A stretch of 15,526 nucleotides of DNA from assembly GCA_020832965.1 (NCBI GenBank), contig JAJHRM010000030.1:1-15526 (forward strand). The letters run 5' to 3'. The position numbers were made by a program, and so were the translations under genes. The notes beneath the pieces are model-generated. The model was given only the letters and a program-made list of their open reading frames with translations, was not told the DNA's origin and did no database searches. Positions 1-7,048 of the stretch are shown in pieces (positions within the stretch are counted from its first letter, which is position 1; the number at the start of each line of letters is the position of its first letter). Source of the stretch: Thermofilum sp. (GTDB taxonomy: Archaea; Thermoproteota; Thermoprotei; Thermofilales; Thermofilaceae).

Positions 1-1103
1 AAGTAAACCGTGTACTTGAGGGTTTCGGCCGCTACTAAAGCTTTGAAGTCAGCAAGGTTGACCCGTAGAAACCATAGTGGCCCAAGGTCAAACGCTACGG
101 CGGTGGCGAGCATCACAGCAATTATAAGCACAAGAGACGGGTATTCAAAGATGACCACTACTTCTATTACTTCAACTACCCCAAAGAAGCGCAGGAGCAG
201 ACCTACGACTGTAAGAATAGCCGTACCCGCCACGAATAGGGTCATGTGCGTCTTACTAGTGAATGGCCTCCATAAATAAAGTTCAAAAATCGCAGAGCGA
301 GGGTCACTCAAGAAGGATAGTTCAGGCTCAGCATCCCCCTTACTCTCCGTCATCACCTCGGTAAAGTGTTTCATTTCTTCTGGGTGCACAATCCTCCCCG
401 CGAGCTTGGCGTAGCTTGGAACCAGGACAACACACATCGCGGCTAGTGGCAGGCTTTCAGCAAGCACTTGTTGCCACGGCTCAGTCAGCGTTAGGCTAAA
501 GACGAGAGGACGGACAACCCATCCCAAAGGGGCTGTGAGAAGAGGGGAGAGTGCACGGGTTCCAGCGGAGTGCAACAAAGCCGCCACCAGGTATGCTGAA
601 GCCGAAGCACGGAGCAAGGAGAGACTCAAACGCCCGGCTAAAACTAGAAGCCTCAGAATCCCAAGCATGGAGGAAAACAATAGTTCGACGAGCATAATTA
701 GGGGAAATAGAAGAACGCTCTTAGCAGTAGCGCCATAAATAAACAGGGAAAAGCTCGCCCCTAGATAAAAATTGCTAGCAGCAGCAATAGAGGAGTAAAA
801 ATCCTTTGCCAGGAAATAAGTGGGTAAGCTGACTGGCTGGGTTAATAAGAGGTCTCGCTCAGCTACCTTCTCAATCGATAAAGCTCTTTCTGAGCCTGTT
901 AACAAAAGGGATAGCAAAAACATTGATAGTAGCATTGCACTGAGGTAGTCTATAGCTTCCCACTTAGTTATAGGCGGCTTTTCTAGCCTGGATGGTTGGA
1001 GGAGTAGCAGGGCAACCATGACCACTATAACTACTCCTAAGACATAGTGTAGCTGATTATTCTTTAAGAGGAGCCTCAGAACCACAAGGAAGGTTTTAGC
1101 CAC
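1..1103 (-). CDS. ABC-2-type transporter permease (3' end beyond window edge)
   Basis: This is the membrane subunit of an export-type ABC transporter, paired with the ATPase just upstream. The frame is open without a stop from the GTG at 1103 to the left edge (367 codons), so the C-terminus is missing. It has no ATG near its start, so the GTG matters: a GGTGAG Shine-Dalgarno match at 1114-1109 lies 5 nt upstream, and the start overlaps the ATPase stop by 8 bp, pointing to translational coupling. The product is strongly hydrophobic, with membrane segments near residues 19-36, 54-68, 105-150, 160-185 and several more after about residue 275. A charged soluble stretch near residues 75-90 (RALSIEKVAERDLLLTQPVS) resembles the cytoplasmic coupling region of ABC-2 permeases. 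The substrate cannot be told. Family assignment rests on topology and pairing, not on a specific motif. Confidence 0.8.
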   Translation of the reverse strand, partial: MAKTFLVVLRLLLKNNQLHYVLGVVIVVMVALLLLQPSRLEKPPITKWEAIDYLSAMLLSMFLLSLLLTGSERALSIEKVAERDLLLTQPVSLPTYFLAKDFYSSIAAASNFYLGASFSLFIYGATAKSVLLFPLIMLVELLFSSMLGILRLLVLAGRLSLSLLRASASAYLVAALLHSAGTRALSPLLTAPLGWVVRPLVFSLTLTEPWQQVLAESLPLAAMCVVLVPSYAKLAGRIVHPEEMKHFTEVMTESKGDAEPELSFLSDPRSAIFELYLWRPFTSKTHMTLFVAGTAILTVVGLLLRFFGVVEVIEVVVIFEYPSLVLIIAVMLATAVAFDLGPLWFLRVNLADFKALVAAETLKYTVY

Positions 1104-1836
1104 GACCGCTCACCAGCTTTAAGTAAACCTCTTCAAGCGTAGCATCAGCCCCCGCGCCTGCTTTGTTCTTAACCTCGTCAATCGTACCTTCGGCGAGAAG
1201 CTTCCCCGCATACATGACTCCAATCCTTGTGCATAGCCTTTCAACAACGCCGAGCTGATGGCTTGAGAGGATAACAGACGCCCCACGCCCCGCAACCCTC
1301 TTGACTTCCTCCTTGAAGACGTGCTGCGCCTCGGGATCCATCCCCGACATCGGCTCGTCCATGACCAGGACGTCGGGCTCCGGCAAGAAGGCAGCCACCG
1401 CCAAAACTTTCTGCACATTGCCCCTGGACAATTTCCCCATCTTCTTCCTCAGCTCATCACCAAGGTTGAATAATGACACGTAACGTTCAAGCCTCTCCTG
1501 GAAGAGGTCGCGTGGAATGCTCCTGAGCGAAGCAACAAACCTGAAAAACTCGACCACCTTGAGGTTGTCGAAGACTATGGGGTTCTCGGGCATGTACCCA
1601 ACGTGCATCAAGGCACGCTCCCTCTCCGTAACTACATTTTTCCCGCAGACCGTTACTGTGCCGCTGTCAGGACGAAGCAGCCCAACGATCATCTTGAGTG
1701 TGGTCGTCTTGCCGACCCCATTAGGCCCCAGTAACCCGTAGATCTCGCCTGCTCTTATAGCCAGGGATAGGTTATTTACTGCTCGTATGCGTCCATATGA
1801 CTTTGACACGCCTAAAAGCTCTACCCTGCACTCCAT
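1096..1836 (-). CDS. ABC transporter ATP-binding protein (ABC-2 exporter ATPase)
   Basis: This cytoplasmic ATPase would drive the exporter whose permease follows it. All ABC motifs are visible (numbered from the ATG at 1836): Walker A GPNGVGKTT at 37-45, the Q-loop region GYMPENP at about 80-86 with Glu where Gln is usual (common in ABC-2-linked ATPases), a degenerate signature LSRGN at 136-140, Walker B LVMDE at 157-161 and the H-loop SSHQ with His193. Length is about 246 aa, normal for the DrrA/CcmA-like class. An ATG at 1848 would add MRKH. I prefer 1836 because a TATA-like element centred near 1864 lies about 28 bp upstream, giving an almost leaderless mRNA, and homologous ATPases begin close to this point. 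GAGGAAG just before 1836 could also serve as a ribosome site. The specific substrate is unknown. Confidence 0.93.
   Translation of the reverse strand: MECRVELLGVSKSYGRIRAVNNLSLAIRAGEIYGLLGPNGVGKTTTLKMIVGLLRPDSGTVTVCGKNVVTERERALMHVGYMPENPIVFDNLKVVEFFRFVASLRSIPRDLFQERLERYVSLFNLGDELRKKMGKLSRGNVQKVLAVAAFLPEPDVLVMDEPMSGMDPEAQHVFKEEVKRVAGRGASVILSSHQLGVVERLCTRIGVMYAGKLLAEGTIDEVKNKAGAGADATLEEVYLKLVSGRG
1109..1114 (-). promoter_or_regulatory. Shine-Dalgarno site that fixes the permease GTG start
   Basis: The mRNA-sense sequence GGTGAG lies inside the 3' end of the ATPase gene, 5 nt before the GTG at 1103. It is a strong match to the archaeal anti-Shine-Dalgarno sequence and supports the non-ATG start of the permease. 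Confidence 0.6.
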
Positions 1837-1858
1837 ATGCTTCCTCATTAAGGCGGGA

Positions 1859-1869
1859 ATTTAAAAATT
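1859..1869 (-). promoter_or_regulatory. TATA box of the ABC exporter operon
   Basis: On the minus strand the sequence reads CAATTTTTAAATT, an A/T block in GC-richer surroundings. Its centre is about 28 bp upstream of the ATG at 1836 but only 16 bp upstream of the ATG at 1848, so it favours the inner start. Confidence 0.5.
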
Positions 1870-1935
1870 GCGAAAAGGTCTGCTGAGTGGGCTGCCTACA
1901 GATCGCGTAGCACGCCCCGCGCTAGGAAGAGATGC

Positions 1936-2607
1936 TTATTCTTCCTTGAATTGTCTTTCCACCTCTCTTCTGAGGGATTCCTGCAGTTCTTTGATCTTCT
2001 TTGCTTGGTCTAGTGCGCGCTGTACCCACTCTTTGCTCGCTTCTATGCCTTTCGCCACGAAGAATGCTACTGCTTCGCTCCTCGTCTTGAAGATCCCCGC
2101 CTGGACAAGCTGGTCTACTACTTCCAGGTCTCTCCTGTTTATCCTAGCTGACACGATGTTCGGCGTCTTGCCGATGGTTTTGAGGGCTTCCTCCACGCTC
2201 CTCGTGACGGAGTTTATCGCCTGCTCAATGATTACTCCGATGTTTTCGAGGCTCTTAGATAGCGAGGACAATGAGGTGGAGATGTACGTCTCGGCTCGCA
2301 TAGGCCTTGAGAGCTTCTGGGAGATCTTCTCGAGGGAAGCCTTTATTTCGCGGAACTTTTCCTCGAAGATCCCCTGCAACTCCTTCTGCACGGCTTCGTC
2401 GCTAGTCCTCGCTTTCTCCCTGAATTTCTCGAAGGATGCCTGGAACTCATTCATTATGCTTGTAGACTCCTGCCTCCAGAGCGCGTAGGCGTCCCGGGTC
2501 CTCCCCTCTGCCACCAGCTTGTCTATTTTTGCTAGGAGGTCGTTCAGCCTTGCCTCAACACTCCTGAGCATTTCTTCTAGCTCCTTTTTCAGGTCTTCCC
2601 CCGACAT
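1936..2607 (-). CDS. Coiled-coil protein with C-terminal ribbon-helix-helix-like segment
   Basis: Function is not recognised. The 223-aa product is Cys-free, highly charged and largely helical. Residues 1-100 have heptad-like Leu/Ile spacing with many Glu/Lys, typical of coiled coil. Residues 101-148 are a Ser-rich helical stretch. Residues 152-188 read VSARINRRDLEVVDQLV, then a turn, then KTRSEAVAFFVAKGI. That matches the strand-helix-helix pattern of CopG/Arc-type DNA-binding domains, where the 'RSEA' turn precedes the second helix. A second helical tail (189-223) follows. No signal peptide or membrane segment is seen. It has its own promoter in a 48-bp gap after the PP-loop gene, with an inverted repeat over the predicted transcription start, so autoregulation is plausible. 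It could instead be a structural coiled-coil or nucleoid-associated protein; the RHH call is from pattern only. Confidence 0.75.
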   Translation of the reverse strand: MSGEDLKKELEEMLRSVEARLNDLLAKIDKLVAEGRTRDAYALWRQESTSIMNEFQASFEKFREKARTSDEAVQKELQGIFEEKFREIKASLEKISQKLSRPMRAETYISTSLSSLSKSLENIGVIIEQAINSVTRSVEEALKTIGKTPNIVSARINRRDLEVVDQLVQAGIFKTRSEAVAFFVAKGIEASKEWVQRALDQAKKIKELQESLRREVERQFKEE

Positions 2608-2629
2608 GTATATCCGTATAAAATATACA
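2607..2629. promoter_or_regulatory. Perfect 7-bp inverted repeat, candidate operator
   Basis: TGTATAT at 2607-2613 and ATATACA at 2623-2629 form a perfect inverted repeat with a 9-bp spacer. It covers the predicted transcription start (about 2616) and touches the start codon of the coiled-coil/RHH gene. A repressor bound here would block transcription. Because the gene itself encodes an RHH-like segment, autoregulation is an attractive inference. Confidence 0.45.
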
Positions 2630-2637
2630 GAAAAACA

Positions 2638-2646
2638 TTTATAAAT
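2638..2646 (-). promoter_or_regulatory. TATA box of the coiled-coil/RHH gene
   Basis: TTTATAAAT on either strand, centred at 2642. A start of transcription about 26 nt downstream falls near 2616, leaving a leader of about 9 nt before the ATG at 2607. Confidence 0.55.
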
Positions 2647-2655
2647 TTTTACGCA

Positions 2656-4119
2656 TCATGCCTCCTTTATTCTCTCGATCTCTTCTCGCGTCATTGGAAC
2701 CCACTCGCCTCCTACAAGCTTAACGTAGCCGAGGGCATACCTTTCGTATAGCCCTAGAACCCTTCTCCTGAGCCACCTGTGTGGTATGAAGTTGGGGGTG
2801 CTGTTTATGTTGTCGAAGTGGAGCATCTCAACGTGCCAGACGGGCTCTGCCATTCCCGCCTTCCAGACGCCTCTCCTGGAGGCGAGGTACACTGAGTGCT
2901 GTACTAGGGACGGCTCCAGCCTTACTAACCCCCTAGCTATCCTGTCTGGAAGCGTTTTGACGTGCTTCTCGTCGTACCTGAGGAGTTTTGGGTCGATTCC
3001 CACTGCTAGGAGCATCAGCTGCACTCCGTTACACTTGAAGCACGTGCCGCACGGTTTTACTAACCCGTTCTCGATATGCGTTGAGTGGCAGCTAGTTACG
3101 GAGGGGAGGAGGTCGGGGTACCTGTCCTTGAATATCTTCAGCATGGTTATTGGGGTGAGTGGGCGCAAGGGGGACCACTGGGTCGCCTCCAGACCCTTGG
3201 CTTTGAAGTAGCTAGTCATGTACTCGTCGAAGTCCAGGCTCTGGTCGTAGGTTGCGTAGTAATGCCTTATGCCCCTGTACTCGAAGGTGAGGCCTGAGGT
3301 GTCGTCGAACTCGTTCCCCATCACGATGCTCCCGACTCCGAGCTTCACTGCGACAGGTACGAATGAGAGAATGTAGTTCGCATACCAGAAGAGCCTTACG
3401 GGGTATATTTCCCTGTTCTTCCTCCAGTAGCCGGGGACGACGATCCTCATGTTCTTCTCTATGAATGCGAAGAGCCTGTCGATGTTACTCCAAATCCTCT
3501 TAGTGTTCGGGTCTCTACGGGCGAGCTCCCTGTAGGCTGTCAAGGCTGTCCACCAGTGTCTGCCGGACTCGTTGAGGAAGAAGGGGTAAACTCTGCACCC
3601 CACCTCTCGAAGCATCGCGTACGTGAAGAGGCTCTCCTTCCCCCCTGACGACATGACGCCGCAGCTGTTCTCGTCCAGCTCCACGCCTTCAACAGCCACT
3701 CCGTTGAGCTTTTCAGCAGTCACGTGCGCCCTCGGCTCAGCGTCCTCAGGCGTAACCTCCTCGGGGTTCGGCAGGTACTCTTCCCTTATGAGACCCGTCC
3801 GGTTTACTATCCTGTTTACGAATATGTCCCTAGCCGTCACCCTGGACATGTCTTCGAAGAACCTTAAGTCCGCCTCGTCGAGGTCGAGGTTGAGCCTCAC
3901 CTCGTCCGTGAAGAGCGTGTAGTTGACCGCTGGAACTATCCCGGCGACGTTGAAGAAAGCCTTGAGGAGCTTCGGGTCCACCTCCTCAGGGTAGGCATTC
4001 ACCAGCTCGTACTCCTTCCTCAGGCCCTCAAACTCCAAGGTGTACTTGACCGAGGCCCTCCTACCTCTAACCGCAGCTGGGCCAACGGTTATTCGATCAA
4101 AGCACTTCAGGTCGGGCAA
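2656..4119 (-). CDS. PP-loop ATP-pyrophosphatase family protein, MurL-like
   Basis: This is a 487-aa member of the PP-loop (adenine nucleotide alpha-hydrolase-like) superfamily, whose enzymes activate a substrate by adenylation. The PP-loop SSGGKES is at 157-163 after an N-terminal domain of about 150 residues. Further elements are MGNEFDD at 267-273, a YYATYDQS segment near 287-294, and a cysteine cluster (C344, C357, C360, C363; CGTCFKC) that could bind zinc. This order, an N-terminal domain, SGGK, a GNE motif, then SC...CxxCxxC, recalls bacterial MurL, which inverts the terminal glutamate of UDP-MurNAc-L-Ala-L-Glu with ATP. That resemblance is from memory and only moderate. The start is TTG with GAGGGTG 7 nt upstream; it overlaps the DUF1611 gene by 23 bp. 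It is the last gene of a three-gene operon. An archaeon lacks peptidoglycan, so the substrate must differ if the family call is right. Confidence 0.8.
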   Translation of the reverse strand: MPDLKCFDRITVGPAAVRGRRASVKYTLEFEGLRKEYELVNAYPEEVDPKLLKAFFNVAGIVPAVNYTLFTDEVRLNLDLDEADLRFFEDMSRVTARDIFVNRIVNRTGLIREEYLPNPEEVTPEDAEPRAHVTAEKLNGVAVEGVELDENSCGVMSSGGKESLFTYAMLREVGCRVYPFFLNESGRHWWTALTAYRELARRDPNTKRIWSNIDRLFAFIEKNMRIVVPGYWRKNREIYPVRLFWYANYILSFVPVAVKLGVGSIVMGNEFDDTSGLTFEYRGIRHYYATYDQSLDFDEYMTSYFKAKGLEATQWSPLRPLTPITMLKIFKDRYPDLLPSVTSCHSTHIENGLVKPCGTCFKCNGVQLMLLAVGIDPKLLRYDEKHVKTLPDRIARGLVRLEPSLVQHSVYLASRRGVWKAGMAEPVWHVEMLHFDNINSTPNFIPHRWLRRRVLGLYERYALGYVKLVGGEWVPMTREEIERIKEA

Positions 4120-5185
4120 TATGACGCACCCTCAGCTCTGGGAACTTCTCAACCATCTCATCCACCACCCCGCCGACCCCCTCAATGAGGGGGATGACTA
4201 CCGGGACCCCGTACTCCCTCTCGATCCTCTCCTTCTCGGCGAATGCTTCCTCGGGGCTTAGCCCCTCAGTGTTGAGTGTGATGGCGAAGACGCTCCTATC
4301 GGTTATTATCTCCACGAGCTTGAGAAACTTCTCAAGCGGGGGCATGGGGTACTCCGGGAAGCCGTCGAGGTGCCTCCTGCCAGGGGCGTGCTGGAGTACT
4401 ACTACCTCCGGCTTTAGGAGGTTGAGTATCTCGTAGCTCCCCGGGAAGACCGGGTGGAGGGGCGAGCCCTGCCCGGGGACTACTATGACTCTGGGCCTCT
4501 CCTCGATGTACGCCTTCCAAACGGTTTCCTCGAGGACCCCTGGGACGAAGTCGTTTATCACGCTGTCCAGGACGAAGACGTACTTCGCACCCTGCATCCA
4601 CGCCGTCTGGCCTGTGCCGATGAATACTGCCCTTATCCCCCTGCTGTTTAACTCGTCTGTGATCATGTGGGCAACCGTCCTCTTGCCGACAGCGGAGTCT
4701 GTGCCTACGACGACGACCTTGAGTGCCTTCACTTCCCTGATCCTGCCTGTGTAGAAGACCCTCTTGTTATAGTATATCTTCCTCACATCCACTATCTGCG
4801 CGCAGTGCTCCTCAGCCAGCCTTGCGAGCTCGTGGTCGTCGCTCAGGAACTCGTGCAGCCCCGAGATTACGCTAAGCCCCCTCTTCAAAGCCTCCTTGAC
4901 CACAGCCCTGTAGTTCTCAGGAAGCCTACCCCCAGGAGTGGCAACGCCGATTATCAGAAACTTCGTGTCGGGGTTCTCCCTCAGAGCCTCCTCCAGGGAG
5001 GAGTAGATCCTGATGCCCCTAGGCTTGCCATCCAGAACTTCACCAGCATCCCTGCCGGCCAGCGTGCTGTCGATCACCCCCACGATCTTGTATCTGAGGC
5101 TCTTCCTGACGAGGCCGTGCGCAGTCTTACCGTCGGTGGTCGAGTACAGCCCCTCCGCTAAGATTACTGCTTTTCCCTCCTCCAT
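4097..5185 (-). CDS. DUF1611 family P-loop protein (DgcN-like)
   Basis: This 362-aa protein has the two-part layout of DUF1611. The N-terminal Rossmann-like domain (about 1-135) contains an ILAEGLYSTTDGKTAHGLVR segment and IIGVATPGG near 78-86. The C-terminal P-loop domain has VVGTDSAVGKRT at 159-170, FIGTGQTAWMQG at 188-199, DSVINDFVPG at 207-216 and VPGQGSPLHPVFPGS at 236-250. These are family hallmarks. A characterised relative, DgcN of marine bacteria, N-acetylates D-glutamate; no cofactor or substrate can be read from this sequence. The ATG at 5185 has GGGAG directly upstream and overlaps the PLP gene by 22 bp; its own 3' end overlaps the PP-loop gene. Translational coupling on both sides implies the three products act together. 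The usual DgcN partner, an enolase-superfamily epimerase, is not in the window. Confidence 0.88.
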   Translation of the reverse strand: MEEGKAVILAEGLYSTTDGKTAHGLVRKSLRYKIVGVIDSTLAGRDAGEVLDGKPRGIRIYSSLEEALRENPDTKFLIIGVATPGGRLPENYRAVVKEALKRGLSVISGLHEFLSDDHELARLAEEHCAQIVDVRKIYYNKRVFYTGRIREVKALKVVVVGTDSAVGKRTVAHMITDELNSRGIRAVFIGTGQTAWMQGAKYVFVLDSVINDFVPGVLEETVWKAYIEERPRVIVVPGQGSPLHPVFPGSYEILNLLKPEVVVLQHAPGRRHLDGFPEYPMPPLEKFLKLVEIITDRSVFAITLNTEGLSPEEAFAEKERIEREYGVPVVIPLIEGVGGVVDEMVEKFPELRVRHIARPEVL

Positions 5186-6141
5186 CTCCCGGTGATCACC
5201 GCGACTACGGGGCCGTCCGCCTCCTCGCGTGAGAGGAAGTCCCTGACTGCCAGCAGCGCCGAGGAAGACGCGGGTAGGGCGCTAACCCCCTCCAAAGACT
5301 TGAGCAGGAGGGACATTTCAACCATTTCACTGTCCATGTACGCGTAGGCCGCGCCTCCCGAGTGGTAGATCGCCATTAGAGCCTCCCCAGCGTTCAGGGA
5401 TTTAACGGCTACCAGGGGCTCGTTCACCGGAGTCTCCCTTGCGAGGTAAGTGTTCACGGGAAGCGGGCTGATCGATCCCAGCAGCCATGAGTACACTAGC
5501 TGGTTCACATGCACTGTGCTGGCGGCGAGGATCCTGGGCGTCCTCGTCGTGTCACCGCTCCTATACATCCTCCTGAAGCCGTAGTATATCCCAACAAGCG
5601 TCGTCCCGTTGCCGACTGGGACAGCCACGGCTGCAGGAGCGTCGCCGAGCTGCTCAACGATCTCCCGCGCAATGTGGGAGTAGGCATCTATGCTCACAGA
5701 GTCGTTCACGCTTCCTGGGTTTGCGTCGTACCAGCCATTCGCCTTCGCAGCCTCGATGCTGAGCGAAACCGCCTCCTCGTAGGTGCCATCTACGAGCACA
5801 ACCTTTGCGCCGTACTTCCTCATTTCGGAGACTCTGCTGTGCCTGTACCCCTTCGGCACGTATACTACGGCCTTTATTCCCGCAAGCTTGGCGAAGTAGG
5901 AGATTGCGGCGCCGTAGTTGCCGCATGTGCCCACAGTTACGGTGTCGTAGCCGTTCATCACCGCCTCACTTACATGTGAAAGAGCGGATCTGTCCTTGTG
6001 GGTCCCTGTAGGGTTCACCCCCTCATACTTAAGGTAAACAGGTACCCCATCAAATCCCAAGACACGTTTAAGAGAAGTGAGCCTAATGATAGGGGTTGCT
6101 AGAAGCAGCAATTTACTACACGACGAATCCGACTCTTCCAC
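5164..6141 (-). CDS. Threonine-synthase-like PLP-dependent enzyme (fold type II)
   Basis: The 325-aa product is a fold-type-II PLP enzyme of the threonine synthase/serine dehydratase group. The Schiff-base lysine is K49 in NPTGTHKDR (threonine synthases usually have NPTGSFKDRG). The substrate/phosphate loop is GTCGNYGAA at 71-79 instead of the common SSGN, and the cofactor-phosphate loop is PVGNGTTL at 175-182. It is shorter than typical threonine synthases, so a different beta- or gamma-replacement or elimination reaction is likely. The start is GTG at 6141: an in-frame TGA lies four codons upstream, and a TATA-like CTTAAGCATAAAG is centred about 26 bp upstream, so the mRNA is probably leaderless. 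It is the first gene of the operon with DUF1611 and PP-loop genes. It could be a true threonine synthase, but the altered motifs and partners argue otherwise. Confidence 0.88.
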   Translation of the reverse strand: MEESDSSCSKLLLLATPIIRLTSLKRVLGFDGVPVYLKYEGVNPTGTHKDRSALSHVSEAVMNGYDTVTVGTCGNYGAAISYFAKLAGIKAVVYVPKGYRHSRVSEMRKYGAKVVLVDGTYEEAVSLSIEAAKANGWYDANPGSVNDSVSIDAYSHIAREIVEQLGDAPAAVAVPVGNGTTLVGIYYGFRRMYRSGDTTRTPRILAASTVHVNQLVYSWLLGSISPLPVNTYLARETPVNEPLVAVKSLNAGEALMAIYHSGGAAYAYMDSEMVEMSLLLKSLEGVSALPASSSALLAVRDFLSREEADGPVVAVITGRWRREKQ

Positions 6142-6160
6142 CTCCCCCCTTCACCGTCAA

Positions 6161-6175
6161 CCTTTATGCTTAAGC
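6161..6175 (-). promoter_or_regulatory. Putative TATA box of the PLP/DUF1611/PP-loop operon
   Basis: Minus-strand GGGCTTAAGCATAAAGG, centred near 6167, lies 26 bp before the GTG at 6141. The match to a consensus TATA box is moderate. Confidence 0.4.
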
Positions 6176-6347
6176 CCCGCCATTAAACCTTAGTCATACC
6201 ACAAGAGTATTAATAACTAAAGTGCTCCACGAAAAGCCGTAGAGGATCAAAGTGCGACATGGTATAATTCTGAGCAGTCTTCGTGCAAGTTTTAACTTTC
6301 AACCTATATACTTCAACTGAAAATTATTCAGGGGCCAGGCGCGAATG

Positions 6348-6355
6348 CTTTAAAA
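6348..6355 (+). promoter_or_regulatory. TATA box of the DUF554 gene
   Basis: CTTTAAAA centred at about 6352 predicts transcription from about 6378, two bases before the ATG at 6380, so the mRNA would be leaderless. The rest of the 6142-6379 gap between divergent genes shows no gene. Confidence 0.55.
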
Positions 6356-6379
6356 GTCTCCGCTGAACTCTCAACAACC

Positions 6380-7048
6380 ATGATTGGGACAGGGACAATA
6401 ACTAATACGTTGACCGTTCTTGCAGGCTCCCTAACTGGGCTAGCGCTGAGGAGAAGTATCAGCCCAGAGAAGACAACTTTCATTACTGACACCCTGGGAT
6501 TATTCACGGTGGCTATCGGGATACAGATGTCCCTGCAGACGAGGAGCCCATTGGTGCTTATAATCTCGCTCCTCTCCGGAGCACTCCTCGGGGAGCTTGC
6601 AGGCATAGAGCCGAGGTTGGAGAAAATCTCGGAGAGGATCTCCAGGTCGAGGTCCCAGAGCGTGGTAGAGGGGATGATCACGCCTTTCCTCACGTTCTGC
6701 ATTGGGCCCATGACCGTAGTGGGATCTATAAGGGATGGGCTTGGGGACCCAAGCATCTTACTGGCGAAGTCCGTGATGGATGGAGTCGCATCGGTAGCCT
6801 TCGCCGCAAGCCTGGGGGTGGGAGTGGTCCTAAGCTCTATACTTGTCCTCGCCTTTCAGGGTTCCCTGGCGGTATTCGGCGCGCTCACAGGAGCGATGCT
6901 CCCCGAAAGATCGATACTCGAGCTGACGGCAGCTGGAGGCGTACTGCTCGTAGGAGTCGGGGTGAACCTCTTAGGGCTGAGAAAAATACGTGTAGCCAAC
7001 ATGCTCCCCTCACTCCTCTTCGCGCCGCTGCTGTCACTCTACCTCTAG
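6380..7048 (+). CDS. DUF554 family integral membrane protein (YdfK/YqgA-like)
   Basis: This 222-aa, six- or seven-helix membrane protein matches DUF554, a family of presumed transporters whose substrate is not established. Family landmarks are present: the N-terminal GTITNTLTVLAGSLTGL helix (about 4-20), LGLFTVAIGIQM (39-50), GALLGELAGIE (67-77), and the most typical block FCIGPMTVVGSIRDG at 106-120, followed by KSVMDGVASVAFAASLGVG (130-148) and FQGSLAVFGALTG. Length is close to the family norm of about 220-230 residues. The ATG is supported by a TATA box 28 bp upstream. It is transcribed alone, divergent from the PLP operon and convergent with the alcohol dehydrogenase gene, so context does not reveal its cargo. 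Confidence 0.9.
   Translation: MIGTGTITNTLTVLAGSLTGLALRRSISPEKTTFITDTLGLFTVAIGIQMSLQTRSPLVLIISLLSGALLGELAGIEPRLEKISERISRSRSQSVVEGMITPFLTFCIGPMTVVGSIRDGLGDPSILLAKSVMDGVASVAFAASLGVGVVLSSILVLAFQGSLAVFGALTGAMLPERSILELTAAGGVLLVGVGVNLLGLRKIRVANMLPSLLFAPLLSLYL

Noticed and set aside
1..738. Plus-strand open frames at the left edge
   Set aside because: They are antisense to the uninterrupted minus-strand permease frame and have no domain features.
1868..2488. 206-codon plus-strand frame opposite the coiled-coil gene
   Set aside because: Ser/Leu/Phe-rich mirror of a Glu/Lys-rich coiled-coil gene, a common artefact.
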